From Chlamydiae bacterium Ga0074140 (lineage in GTDB: Bacteria; Chlamydiota; Chlamydiia; Chlamydiales; Rhabdochlamydiaceae): 64,000 bases of DNA. Below are positions 33,400-42,387 of the stretch, one piece after another. Numbering within the stretch: position 1 is the first letter of the stretch; each line of letters starts with the position of its first letter. A program made the translations under genes and the position numbers. A model generated the notes under the pieces. The model saw nothing but the letters and a program-made list of their open reading frames with translations, was not told where the DNA came from and searched no databases. The DNA is taken from the NCBI GenBank assembly GCA_001464115.1, contig LNES01000004.1, positions 1-64,000 on the forward strand. The letters run 5' to 3'.

Positions 33400-34536
33400 A
33401 TGAAAACGAAAGCTCTCTCTCTCATTGCCATGACCATGCTTTTCCCCTCCATCGGACAAGCTGCTGAAGGCAAAGCTCTCCCTTCTTCTCAACCTCAAAG
33501 CGTAACTTCTGAAACTCGCAAGGGCTTTTTCCTCTCGGCGGACTACATTTTCTGGAAGCCTTATGTGGATGACCTGGAGTATGCGGTAAGCGGACTCAAG
33601 TCTGGCGTCGCTTTTCCGCAGGCGGTCTCAACCGCGCCAGTCACTCCTGGGAAAATTTTTGAACCAGACTTCAAACCTAGTTCAGGGTTCAAAGTGGGTG
33701 CCGGTTATACGCTTGGCGGTCATAAAGAGTGGGACATTTTTCTCAACTACACGTGGCTAAAAAGCAGTGCTGATTCTTCCGTTTCTGCAAAGGGAGACTT
33801 CACGCAAAGCTTTTCGTCTTCGGGCCTCGATCGCCTCTATGGAATTTGGAATCATCCAGGGTTAGAAGCCAACACTGCCGGAACTGAATCCTTGGTATCA
33901 GGAAGTGGCGACTGGTCTCTTTTTTTTCAAACGCTTGATCTTGAGATCGGACGCCTGATGCAATTGCGCAAGCGTTTTTCTTTGCGTCCTCATGTGGGAT
34001 TCAAGGGTGCCTGGATCGATCAAAAGTATGATGTTTCTTATGTCATTGCTAATTCTATTACGGCACCAGGCCAAACCGTGGTGGCTCTCAAAATTCCCAT
34101 GAAAAATGATTTTCACGGTATCGGAGTGCGAGCTGGATTTGATGCGGCTTGGCACTTTTCTAAGCACTTTTCACTCTTTGGCAACCTTGGAGCCTCCCTT
34201 ATTTGGGGTGATTTTTCCATCCATTCCAAAACTATCGAAACATCAAGGGTCGTCGCCGACGTCGTGAGTACGCCAAGAGGTGTCACCATAAACATTTCGA
34301 GCCGCTTTTACGATATTGTACCTGAATTAGATGCTACTCTCGGCCTTCATGCTGAACGGGGTCTATATGACAATCGATTTCTCTTAGAAGCGAACCTCAT
34401 GTGGGAACAGCAAGTCTGGTTCAATCAGAATCAGCTTTTTTATTTTATGGACATAGCTGCGCTTGGCAATGGAATGCGCCAAAAAGGAAATTTATCCTTG
34501 CAAGGCCTTACAGCAAATCTGAAGTTCCATTTTTGA
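33400..34536 (+). CDS. MOMP-like outer membrane beta-barrel protein, member 1
   Basis: 378 residues: signal peptide MKTKALSLIAMTMLFPSIGQAA, then a barrel typical of the chlamydial/legionella-type major outer membrane proteins: GFFLSADYIFWKPYVDDLEY, SSGFKVGAGYTLGGHKEWDI, LNYTWLKSS, FKGAWIDQKYDV and a terminal aromatic (LKFHF). AGGAG before the ATG at 33400 decides the start; an upstream GTG at 33376 is not used. First of four tandem paralogues. Porin role is inference from family. Confidence 0.85.
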   Translation: MKTKALSLIAMTMLFPSIGQAAEGKALPSSQPQSVTSETRKGFFLSADYIFWKPYVDDLEYAVSGLKSGVAFPQAVSTAPVTPGKIFEPDFKPSSGFKVGAGYTLGGHKEWDIFLNYTWLKSSADSSVSAKGDFTQSFSSSGLDRLYGIWNHPGLEANTAGTESLVSGSGDWSLFFQTLDLEIGRLMQLRKRFSLRPHVGFKGAWIDQKYDVSYVIANSITAPGQTVVALKIPMKNDFHGIGVRAGFDAAWHFSKHFSLFGNLGASLIWGDFSIHSKTIETSRVVADVVSTPRGVTINISSRFYDIVPELDATLGLHAERGLYDNRFLLEANLMWEQQVWFNQNQLFYFMDIAALGNGMRQKGNLSLQGLTANLKFHF

Positions 34537-34591
34537 TGCGACCTGGAAATGGACCTGTTGATGCGTAAAAACTAACTGGAGTTTGTAGAAA

Positions 34592-35698
34592 ATGAAAATC
34601 AAATGCTTCTCTCTTCTCGCCTTGACAGCTGCTCTTCCCATGTTGGCGCAGGCTGCGCAGGAGACCAAAGAGAAACCCGCGCCCGCTTCTCTTACATCTG
34701 CAGAAACAAACAAAGGTTTTTTTGCACACGGAGCCTTTATCTACTGGCATGTGGCAGAAGAGGGTCTTGAATATGCAGTTGGAGGAATTAACGATCTCAT
34801 CGTCACGACAACTTTCGATGTGCATAGAGGCAAACTCTACTCGCCGGACTTTAAGTTCGCGCCAGGATTCAAGGCGGGCATCGGCTATACGCTTCCGCAA
34901 AGCAAAGAATGGGACATCTCTCTCAATTACACCTGGCTCACTAGCAGCACCCATAATTCTGTCTCATCCACGCAGCTATTAAACACCTCGCCCTCCCGCA
35001 TCTATGCTGTGATCGTCCACCCCGTTTTCGTCAGTGGCACAGCTGGAGCACCCATTCGTTTCGGAGAGGCGCGCTGGAAAATTCACTATCAGACTCTGGA
35101 TCTTGAACTTGCGCGAGAGATGCAGCTACGCAAAAGGTTCTCTTTTAAACCCCATGGCGGACTTAGAGCTGGATGGATCGATCAGAACCTCCATGTGAAC
35201 TATCAAATCGCAAGTTCTGTTGCAGATCCTGCACTGATCACGTTTCAATATGTCGATATTCCGATGAAGAATGATTTTGTCGGAGTTGGACTTAGAGCGG
35301 GGATCGATTCAATCTGGCACTTCAACAAGTATTGGGGGCTCTTTGCCAATCTCGCAACCTCTCTTGTCTGGGGCAGATTTACTATTCATGAGACGATGAC
35401 GGAGACGAGATTTATTCAAGCCAATGGAGTGAATGCTGTACCTAGAGGAAAACTTGTCGATGTGCGTTCCTCCAATTCAGAAATATTGCCTGAAATTGAC
35501 ATCGCCCTTGGACTCCAGAGCAAAAAAGATTTTAACAGCTACAGCATAGAAGCAAATCTCGGGTGGGAATATACGCTCTGGTTTAATCAAAACCAACTCC
35601 TCCTCTTCAACGACCGGTTCTCCCTTGGCAAACATAAGCGATATAGGGGTAACCTCACCATGCAAGGGCTAACACTCGACGTTAAATTCCATTTCTAA
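34592..35698 (+). CDS. MOMP-like outer membrane beta-barrel protein, member 2
   Basis: 368 residues. Signal peptide MKIKCFSLLALTAALPMLAQAA, GFFAHGAFIYWHVAEEGLEY, FKAGIGYTLPQSKEWDISLN, LRAGWIDQNLHVNY, and a C-terminal LDVKFHF for outer-membrane insertion. GGAG lies about 10 bases before the ATG. The loops, especially near 95-125 and 250-280, differ most between paralogues, as expected of surface-exposed loops. 55 bases after member 1. Confidence 0.85.
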   Translation: MKIKCFSLLALTAALPMLAQAAQETKEKPAPASLTSAETNKGFFAHGAFIYWHVAEEGLEYAVGGINDLIVTTTFDVHRGKLYSPDFKFAPGFKAGIGYTLPQSKEWDISLNYTWLTSSTHNSVSSTQLLNTSPSRIYAVIVHPVFVSGTAGAPIRFGEARWKIHYQTLDLELAREMQLRKRFSFKPHGGLRAGWIDQNLHVNYQIASSVADPALITFQYVDIPMKNDFVGVGLRAGIDSIWHFNKYWGLFANLATSLVWGRFTIHETMTETRFIQANGVNAVPRGKLVDVRSSNSEILPEIDIALGLQSKKDFNSYSIEANLGWEYTLWFNQNQLLLFNDRFSLGKHKRYRGNLTMQGLTLDVKFHF

Positions 35699-35742
35699 AT
35701 GACAGGATAGGAAAAGTGAAAACTAATAGGAGTTCCTTAACG

Positions 35743-36918
35743 ATGAAAACCAAACTTATCGCACTAACCGCCATCCTCCCTGTTGCAGTCCAGGCAGACC
35801 AAGGTATGGAATCGCTATTTTCCAAAAAGAAGAACTCAAAATCTATCGCCTCATTGCAAGAAAAAAAATCTCCGAGCAATCTCTCTCAGGAAGAACCCAC
35901 GAACAGAAAAAATGTTTTTTTCGTCGGTGATTTCATTTACTGGAGGGCACAAGAAGAGGGCTTAGAATACGCACTATCCGGGGTTTCTCAACTTCCCGCC
36001 GTTGGCACCGCGGTTTCGGTGAAAAAGGGAAAACTCTTTCAGCCCGATTTCAAATTTGAACCAGGTTTTAAACTTGGTGCAGGTTATATATTACCTGAGG
36101 AGAGAAAATGGGAATTCTCCCTTCTCTATACATGGCTTCATAGCCAAGCCAAATCCTCTCATACCGCAAATCTTCCTGCTGACATTGCGCCCCTCTCCCC
36201 TTCTAGCGTGTGGCCCACATTCTGTTTTCCAGATTTTGCACGCTCTAACGTAGGAGATGTTCCCCAACCACTTAGTTTTGCATCCGGAAAATGGCGCCTC
36301 GATTATCAAACCCTAGATCTCGATATCGCAAGGGCCATACAAATCCGGAATAGATTCCTACTAAAACCTCATGTGGGCCTCAGGGGTGCTTCCATCGATC
36401 AGAAATATGATATTCACTATGTCTTTTCTACGACGCTTCCCATTGTAGGTGCTAGGGTCACGCAAAACCTCTTTGCTACTCTTCCTTTCAAAAACAACTT
36501 TCTTGGGATTGGGATTAGAGCAGGGCTTGATAATCTATGGCAGTTTAGCCCCCGTTTTGGCGTTTTTGCGAATTTGTCAGCATCTGTGATCTATGGACGA
36601 TTTAAAACCCACCAGAAGGAAACTGAAACCAAAGTAACTCCTCCTGCAGCGGGATTCCCCAGAGGAACTGGTGTGGATGTTTCACACCGATTTTACAAAG
36701 CTATTCCTGAATTAGATATCGCTTTGGGTCTTCACGCAGAGACTCCGCTGGAAAAGGGCCGTAAAATTGAAGCAAACATATCTTGGGAACAGCTCCTCTG
36801 GTTCAATCAGAATCAGCTTTTTGTCATTTCAGACATTGGCAATATTGGAAACATAACAAGACAAAAAGGCAACTTAAGTATGGGCGGCCTTACTTTTGAC
36901 GTTCGTTTCCACTTTTAG
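35743..36918 (+). CDS. MOMP-like outer membrane beta-barrel protein, member 3
   Basis: 391 residues after the preferred ATG at 35743, which has TAGGAG upstream (an ATG-like frame opens at 35716). Signal peptide MKTKLIALTAILPVAVQA; then a lysine-rich linker longer than in the others (FSKKKNSKSIASLQEKK), then the barrel: VGDFIYWRAQEEGLEY, FKLGAGYILPEERKWEFSLL, LRGASIDQKYDIHY and C-terminal DVRFHF. Confidence 0.85.
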   Translation: MKTKLIALTAILPVAVQADQGMESLFSKKKNSKSIASLQEKKSPSNLSQEEPTNRKNVFFVGDFIYWRAQEEGLEYALSGVSQLPAVGTAVSVKKGKLFQPDFKFEPGFKLGAGYILPEERKWEFSLLYTWLHSQAKSSHTANLPADIAPLSPSSVWPTFCFPDFARSNVGDVPQPLSFASGKWRLDYQTLDLDIARAIQIRNRFLLKPHVGLRGASIDQKYDIHYVFSTTLPIVGARVTQNLFATLPFKNNFLGIGIRAGLDNLWQFSPRFGVFANLSASVIYGRFKTHQKETETKVTPPAAGFPRGTGVDVSHRFYKAIPELDIALGLHAETPLEKGRKIEANISWEQLLWFNQNQLFVISDIGNIGNITRQKGNLSMGGLTFDVRFHF

Positions 36919-36986
36919 AAGATTTACAAATAATCTCAAAAAACCAACTATGCGGATTAATGGCGACCCATTAAACGCATGGTTGT

Positions 36987-38069
36987 ATGCAAAAAAGTTT
37001 GCTGTTCACAGGTCTTGTCCTTTCAAATCTCGCTTTTTCTGACACAAAACAAGAGCCTCCAGTACCCCCTCCTGAAAACAAGGAGGGCTTTTTTCTGAGT
37101 GGCGATTTCATCTATTGGCAACCCTCGGTTCAAGGAGTCGACTACGCCGTAAGCGGCATTAAAGCAGGAACGGCTGACCTTGGTCCTGTGAAACGAGGAA
37201 AGATCTTCGATCCCGATTTCAAATACAGCCCAGGCTTCAAACTCGGCGCGGGTTACACATTGGGACCGAGTAAAGAATGGGATCTCTTTTTGAACTACAC
37301 TTGGCTTCAGAGCAGCGCAAAATCTTCTGTTACCGCAAATAATTTTGCCAAGAATCTCGCTGCAAATGCTCTCGAGCGTGTGTTTAACATTTGGGCGCAT
37401 CCGCAGTTTAGTGCAACCGGCAATGGACAGATCCGCTTTGGTAGTGCGAAGTGGAATTTACATTTTCAGACGCTAGATTTAGAGCTCGCACGGAACATGC
37501 AGCTACGTAAATCATTTTTCTTTAAGCCTCATGCGGGACTGAGAGCTGGATGGATCGATCAGACATACAACCTTTTCTATGAGATCACAGACGACAACGA
37601 AGCCAACCTCACAGTTCTCGGCATAAAAGTTCCTATGAAAAACCGCTTTTGGGGTGTGGGACCAAGAGTTGGTATCGACACTCTTTGGAAATTTACGCCT
37701 CATTGGGGGCTATTCGGAAATGTTGGGGCGTCTCTCCTCTGGGGAAAATTTAGAACGCATCAAAAGAATGATGAGATCTCCAATACAACTGGCTCCACCG
37801 TCAATACTCCCAGAGGAGTTGTTGTCGATGTTTCTAGCAGCTTTCATACAATTGCTCCAGAACTCGACATCGCACTAGGGCTACACGCAGAAACCCATTT
37901 CCACAAAGATTATCTCTTCGAAGCAAATCTTGCTTGGGAACTGCAAACCTGGTTTCATCAAAACCAGCTCTTCTATTTTACCGACTCCGCCTCACTAGGA
38001 AACGGCATGCGCCAAGAAGGAAATCTCAGCCTTCAAGGACTCACTTTCGAGATCAAACTCCACTTCTAA
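36987..38069 (+). CDS. MOMP-like outer membrane beta-barrel protein, member 4
   Basis: 360 residues. Short signal peptide (MQKSLLFTGLVLSNLAFSD), then GFFLSGDFIYWQPSVQGVDY, FKLGAGYTLGPSKEWDLFLN, LRAGWIDQTYNLFY and a final IKLHF. No clear ribosome binding site before the ATG. Its 3' end overlaps the convergent thymidine kinase gene by 17 bases. Confidence 0.85.
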   Translation: MQKSLLFTGLVLSNLAFSDTKQEPPVPPPENKEGFFLSGDFIYWQPSVQGVDYAVSGIKAGTADLGPVKRGKIFDPDFKYSPGFKLGAGYTLGPSKEWDLFLNYTWLQSSAKSSVTANNFAKNLAANALERVFNIWAHPQFSATGNGQIRFGSAKWNLHFQTLDLELARNMQLRKSFFFKPHAGLRAGWIDQTYNLFYEITDDNEANLTVLGIKVPMKNRFWGVGPRVGIDTLWKFTPHWGLFGNVGASLLWGKFRTHQKNDEISNTTGSTVNTPRGVVVDVSSSFHTIAPELDIALGLHAETHFHKDYLFEANLAWELQTWFHQNQLFYFTDSASLGNGMRQEGNLSLQGLTFEIKLHF

Positions 38070-38634
38070 CCTTCGCGTGTTGGTCTGCAAAGCAGCGGTA
38101 GCAGGCAGGGAAATACTTCTCCTCGCAGCCGAGCTGTACGCTTGGACCTTCGAGAGTGGCCACACCATTGACATGCTTTAGATTGGCAATCGATTTGCGA
38201 TTGCAGAAATGGCAGGTCGCTTTCACCTCTTCGATCGAATCCGCAAGTTCCATGAGCCTCAGAGAGCCCTCGAAGAGTTTGGTGCGAAAGTCTGTGCGAA
38301 GACCATAGCAGATCACGGGAATATCTTTTAAAAGTGTAATTTCACGTAGCTCATCGATGATGCGCGCAGGAAGAAATTGTGCTTCATCTACCAGAAGACA
38401 GCTGACCCCCTCATAATCTCGACTCATCAAGTCTGTCTCATTGTTCACCAGGATGTCTGCACTCATCTCGAGACCAGCGCGAGATTTGATCTGTCCCGTT
38501 CCAAAACGGCTATCCATCTCAGGCTTGAGGAGAAGCACCTCTTTCCCTTGTTGTCTGTAATTGTGTGCAACCGCAAGAAGGTTCAGCGTCTTTGCACTAC
38601 CGACAGTTCCATACCTAAAATAAAGCTTGGCCAT
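38053..38634 (-). CDS. tdk: Thymidine kinase (type II)
   Basis: Phosphorylates thymidine for dTTP salvage. 193 residues. Seen: the phosphate loop in YGTVGSAKTLNLL (14-like variant of GxMxSGKS), the Walker B-like LLVDEAQFL, the lid and Q-rich region and a zinc site formed by CHFC and CYRC. It is on the opposite strand to the porin genes and overlaps member 4 by 17 bases. Chlamydia species lack a clear thymidine kinase, so this marks a broader metabolism. Confidence 0.95.
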   Translation of the reverse strand: MAKLYFRYGTVGSAKTLNLLAVAHNYRQQGKEVLLLKPEMDSRFGTGQIKSRAGLEMSADILVNNETDLMSRDYEGVSCLLVDEAQFLPARIIDELREITLLKDIPVICYGLRTDFRTKLFEGSLRLMELADSIEEVKATCHFCNRKSIANLKHVNGVATLEGPSVQLGCEEKYFPACYRCFADQHAKVRSGV

Positions 38635-38681
38635 AATTTTGCCCCTCGTTAAGTTAAGAAATTGTTAAACACCTTTTTTAT

Positions 38682-39299
38682 ATGACACTGTCGAATATCA
38701 AAATCCGCGCTTTTACCGGCTCTGCCATCAAAACTTATCTCTCCACAGTTGCGCGCTTACGCGTAGAGGTCTTTCGCGACTACCCTTATCTTCTCGAAGG
38801 AGATATCGAACACGAATCTCAGTATTTAAAAAAGTTCGCATCTTGTAAAGATGCGATCCTGGTTCTTGTCTTTGATGGCTCTGAAATCGTCGGTGCTTCG
38901 CTCGGCATTCCTCTTGAACATGAGAGCGACCTTATCAAAAAGCCCTTCAAAGAAAAGAAGCTCGACACCGCTTCCTACTACTACTTTGGAGAGTCTACCC
39001 TTTTAAAAAAATACCGAGGAAGAGGAATCGGTCATCACTTCTTTGATCAGCGTGAAGCACACGTCCAAAAGCTCAAACGCTACAAGCAGATCGCCTTCTG
39101 CTGTGTCGTTCGTCCAGAAGACGACTCACGCATCCCTAACGACTATCTGCCTCTAGATGATTTTTGGAAAAAACGGGGCTATGTGAAGCACCCCGAAATG
39201 CTCACAATGATTACTTGGAAGGATATCGGTAAAACAAAACCGTCTGTGAAGCCCATGGTCTTCTGGATCAAAAGCCTCTCTACACGGCGAGAGCGTTAG
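38682..39299 (+). CDS. GNAT family N-acetyltransferase
   Basis: 205 residues. The acetyl-CoA-binding core ESTLLKKYRGRGIGHHFFDQ contains the R-G-x-G-x-G/A signature, preceded by a GNAT-like first strand (AILVLVFDGSEIVGASLG). Substrate unknown; the C-terminal half has extra loops (RPEDDSRIPNDYLPL). ATG at 38682, no strong ribosome binding site. Its end overlaps the kinase-like gene on the other strand by 20 bases. Confidence 0.8.
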   Translation: MTLSNIKIRAFTGSAIKTYLSTVARLRVEVFRDYPYLLEGDIEHESQYLKKFASCKDAILVLVFDGSEIVGASLGIPLEHESDLIKKPFKEKKLDTASYYYFGESTLLKKYRGRGIGHHFFDQREAHVQKLKRYKQIAFCCVVRPEDDSRIPNDYLPLDDFWKKRGYVKHPEMLTMITWKDIGKTKPSVKPMVFWIKSLSTRRER

Positions 39300-40335
39300 G
39301 GGCAGCTGCAATTTCTTGCAGCCTGTTTGCTTTTATCTGGTCGGAAGAAAGACGGTGATGCGCGATTCCATGTCGTTCTGCCACAGTAAGTACACTGTCA
39401 ATCTGCGCTTCAGAAAAGAGGCAGCGAATGAGCCCGCGTCTCCCAAGAACCCCGCCATAAAAGCCACATGTAGCATCCTGCATCTCTTCTAAGTCGATGA
39501 GAGCTACGCGTCTTCGTCCTTGAAAATCGGGTGCAGTATCTAGAACGGGGATATTGCGCCAAGTCACGTCGCTAAAGCCTGTTTTCTCTACGAATGTTGC
39601 GAGCTGGCTGACCGTGTCATCAAAACCCGGGAGTCTTCGATAGTATTCTTCCTGCTGAAGCGGATCTTCATGAATTTGTTGATGCTGCTCGATAAGAATC
39701 CCTTGCCTCGCTTGACCGGACCCGATCTCAATTTTTCGCGCTCCAGGCACAACGAGAAGATCGAGACCCTCTGCTAGACAGGTCTCTTTGGCTCTGATCA
39801 TATTCTGGAAACGCTCCTCTGCGACTTGCAGCGAGCTAATCGGAAGACCATTCCCATATCTAACTTGTCCAACCTTCGCCATTTTAAAAATAAGACCTGG
39901 AAAATCGGGAAGACCAAAAACAAGATTGTTTTCTGCTCCATACCAGTGGATTGCTGGATTCTCGTTCTCTTCTTGGATATCCTCCAGCAATTCTTCAATT
40001 CTTCTGGCAACTCCATCGGGGATGATGACACCTCGTTCTAGCTCCGCTCGCGCATCGATAATCTCAAACTGGTGAATCGAATGAAGGATGGCTTTTGCAA
40101 CCAGCATGATGAGCGGCAGAACAACAGTAAAATAGGAGATAACTTTTAAAGTCGTCGCAAAAAATTCTGGAGAGTCCTGCATAAGGACTGCGCGCGCAGG
40201 TTCTTGCGCAGGAATCACAAACGCTTTTCGCCCACCTAGATAGAAATAGCTATCGACTGTTTCTAAGAGAGTTTCCGAAAGCGATGTTTCGCGTCCATTA
40301 AAGCTGACCGCGGTAAAAAAGCTTACGCCTGCCAT
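39280..40335 (-). CDS. Kinase-like membrane protein (351 aa)
   Basis: Unannotated family, but kinase-like signals are clear: a transmembrane helix at about 63-86, then LVFGLPDFPGLIFKMAK with the nucleotide-Lys candidate (Lys151), a hinge-like GILIEQ (212-217), a catalytic-loop-like FSDVTWRNIPV with Asp256 five residues before Asn261 (the standard HRDxxxxN spacing), and VALIDLEEM (Asp281) in the place of DFG. The glycine-loop region (130-145) is degenerate. So it is a protein-kinase-fold membrane protein distinct from the eight-gene array. ATG start. Substrate unknown. Confidence 0.75.
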   Translation of the reverse strand: MAGVSFFTAVSFNGRETSLSETLLETVDSYFYLGGRKAFVIPAQEPARAVLMQDSPEFFATTLKVISYFTVVLPLIMLVAKAILHSIHQFEIIDARAELERGVIIPDGVARRIEELLEDIQEENENPAIHWYGAENNLVFGLPDFPGLIFKMAKVGQVRYGNGLPISSLQVAEERFQNMIRAKETCLAEGLDLLVVPGARKIEIGSGQARQGILIEQHQQIHEDPLQQEEYYRRLPGFDDTVSQLATFVEKTGFSDVTWRNIPVLDTAPDFQGRRRVALIDLEEMQDATCGFYGGVLGRRGLIRCLFSEAQIDSVLTVAERHGIAHHRLSSDQIKANRLQEIAAAPNALAV

Positions 40336-40349
40336 CGGGGCCTCTTCTT

Positions 40350-41255
40350 TTAAGCGTTCCCTTCGGGAATGAACGACTCTAAGAACTCGTGCGATATTGG
40401 CCGATCTGTAGCTGATGCAGGATAAGAGATCGTCAACTTAAAGAGCCTCTGCCCCACGCGGATGAGCCTTCCCACAACCTCTTCGTCACCTTTCTTGTAG
40501 TGGAAGTCCATTGCTGAATGGCTCTTGTGCTCTGTGAAATCTTTGCCAATGAGCTCGCTTGCCGCTTCTAATTTAAAGAGAACATCAAATACCCCGCGCA
40601 GAATTCTCTTCGAGCTTACAAACGACCATTTTTTAGGAAGATCGATGTAACTGACCGTGTAGGTCACATGAGGCTCTGTCTGGCTCTTAAATTCGTTATA
40701 GTTCACAGAACCGCTCGAATGTGGAAGAGCCATCTCTTTCGCTTCTTGCTGAGGATCTGTCGGGAAGTGGACATGGAAGCCCGCTTCTTTTGAAGAGTAT
40801 TGAACCCAGCCGGTGATTTTCTGCTGCTGCTCAAACCCGATCGTATACTCGGTAAGCTGTTTACTCATCACAGTGAAAGCAAGCAGGGCAACAGTAATCG
40901 CATATCCGAGAAGAACGCGGACAAGGCGCGGCTTCGTCTGTTGAAGGACACCGTGTCTCTTCTTCATAAAGAACGCGCGCTGAAATGCCTCTTTATACGA
41001 GAGCTTTCTATCCAGAGATATCCCGAAGAAAGCCTTCCCGGCGGTTGTCTTCCATTTGCTTAGGAGTGCTGCCTCTACAGGAACGAAAAGAGGGGGTACT
41101 GCCATGGCGAACAATACGTAAAAGAGAGGATTAACGTCGAAGGGCAGGACGAGGGAAAGCAGAAGCCCAAATCCGAATGCCAAGCAATAATCGATCAACC
41201 GGGCGCAAGCGCGCGATAAGAGTGACGGGCGGCCTGTTTGAGGATGTTTATTCAT
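40350..41255 (-). CDS. RDD-family membrane protein with C-terminal soluble domain
   Basis: 301 residues. N-terminal RDD-like membrane domain (about 1-150): RACARLIDYCLAFGFGLLLS, FVPVEAALLSKWKTTAGKAFFG, then a helix at 109-129. The C-terminal 160 residues are a soluble domain (FHVHFPTDPQQEAKEM ... TVSYIDLPKKW ... GRLIRVGQRLFKLTISYPA) resembling PsbP-like small beta domains. RDD proteins are associated with transport or membrane homeostasis. AGGAGT lies about eight bases before the ATG at 41255. Ends 15 bases before the kinase-like gene on the same strand, so they may be co-transcribed. Confidence 0.75.
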   Translation of the reverse strand: MNKHPQTGRPSLLSRACARLIDYCLAFGFGLLLSLVLPFDVNPLFYVLFAMAVPPLFVPVEAALLSKWKTTAGKAFFGISLDRKLSYKEAFQRAFFMKKRHGVLQQTKPRLVRVLLGYAITVALLAFTVMSKQLTEYTIGFEQQQKITGWVQYSSKEAGFHVHFPTDPQQEAKEMALPHSSGSVNYNEFKSQTEPHVTYTVSYIDLPKKWSFVSSKRILRGVFDVLFKLEAASELIGKDFTEHKSHSAMDFHYKKGDEEVVGRLIRVGQRLFKLTISYPASATDRPISHEFLESFIPEGNA

Positions 41256-41394
41256 AAATTATACTCCTTATGAACCGACACATTTTAAGGCCAGTTCTCT
41301 ATGTAAAACAAACAATTTTAAAGCCTATTCCCTTAAAAGTCAATTTATTATAATTTTTAGTTTACAAGACACTAACACACTCAGGATATTCGAC

Positions 41395-42387
41395 ATGGAA
41401 TTCGTTAAAACCCCTTTTTTTACCGAAAACCTTTCACGCATCGCCCTGGGGACCTGGGCACTTGGGGGATGGTTGTGGGGAGGCACCAGCGAGCAGGAGT
41501 CGATTGCGACCATCGTAGAAGCGATGAAAAGGGGGATCAATCTCATTGATACAGCCCCCGCCTATGGTGCAGGAGTCTCAGAAGGCTTTGTAGGAAAAGC
41601 TCTTAAAATCCATGGCAATCGCTCAAAAATTATCTTGTCAACCAAGGTGGGCATCGAATTCAGACCCGATGGGAGCGCTGTACGTAATCTGACCGAACAG
41701 TTCATGCTCAAAGACTTTGAAGGCTCTTTAAAGCGGTTAGAGACCGATTACATCGACATCTACTACATCCACTGGCCCGACCCTCTTGTCCCAATGGAAG
41801 AGCCCGCAAAAGTCATGGCTCGTTTGCACAAAGAGGGAAAAATCCGCGCCATCGGTGTAAGCAACTTCTCTCCAGAACAGTGCGATGAGTTTCGAAAATT
41901 TGCACCAATTCATTTTATCCAACCACCCTACAACATCTTCGAAAGAAATATCGAAACAGACATTCTCCCGTACAGCAACAGGGAAAAGATCTTTCTGATG
42001 ACCTACAGCGTACTCTGCCGCGGTTTGTTGAGCGGAAAGATGAGTCGCGACAGAAAGTTTGCGGGAGATGATCTGCGCAAAGGGATCGACAAAAAGTTTC
42101 TGCCTCCCTCATTTGAAGAGTATTTGCTGGCTTCAGAAAAACTCACCGCGCTTGCAAGAGAAAGATATGGCAAAACACTTCTCGAACTTGCCATTCGTTG
42201 GGTGCTCGATCAAGGAGCGGAAATTGCGATCTGGGGAGCGAGGCGCCCCTCGCAACTACAGCCTCTTGACGGTACGTTTGGTTGGCATCTCGATGATGAA
42301 GGGAAACAAGAGGTCGACAAGATCCTGAGAATGACAATCAAGCATCCTCAGGATGTTACAACCTATATGGGTCCACCTAGTCGCTAG
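41395..42387 (+). CDS. Aldo/keto reductase
   Basis: 330 residues, (alpha/beta)8 barrel NADPH-dependent oxidoreductase. Catalytic tetrad visible: Asp52 and Tyr57 in IDTAPAYG, Lys84 in STKVG, His126 in YIHWPD. LARERYGKTLLELAIRWVL at the C-terminus is also typical. Substrate unknown. Gene ends 11 bases into the convergent Ser/Pro-rich gene. Confidence 0.93.
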   Translation: MEFVKTPFFTENLSRIALGTWALGGWLWGGTSEQESIATIVEAMKRGINLIDTAPAYGAGVSEGFVGKALKIHGNRSKIILSTKVGIEFRPDGSAVRNLTEQFMLKDFEGSLKRLETDYIDIYYIHWPDPLVPMEEPAKVMARLHKEGKIRAIGVSNFSPEQCDEFRKFAPIHFIQPPYNIFERNIETDILPYSNREKIFLMTYSVLCRGLLSGKMSRDRKFAGDDLRKGIDKKFLPPSFEEYLLASEKLTALARERYGKTLLELAIRWVLDQGAEIAIWGARRPSQLQPLDGTFGWHLDDEGKQEVDKILRMTIKHPQDVTTYMGPPSR

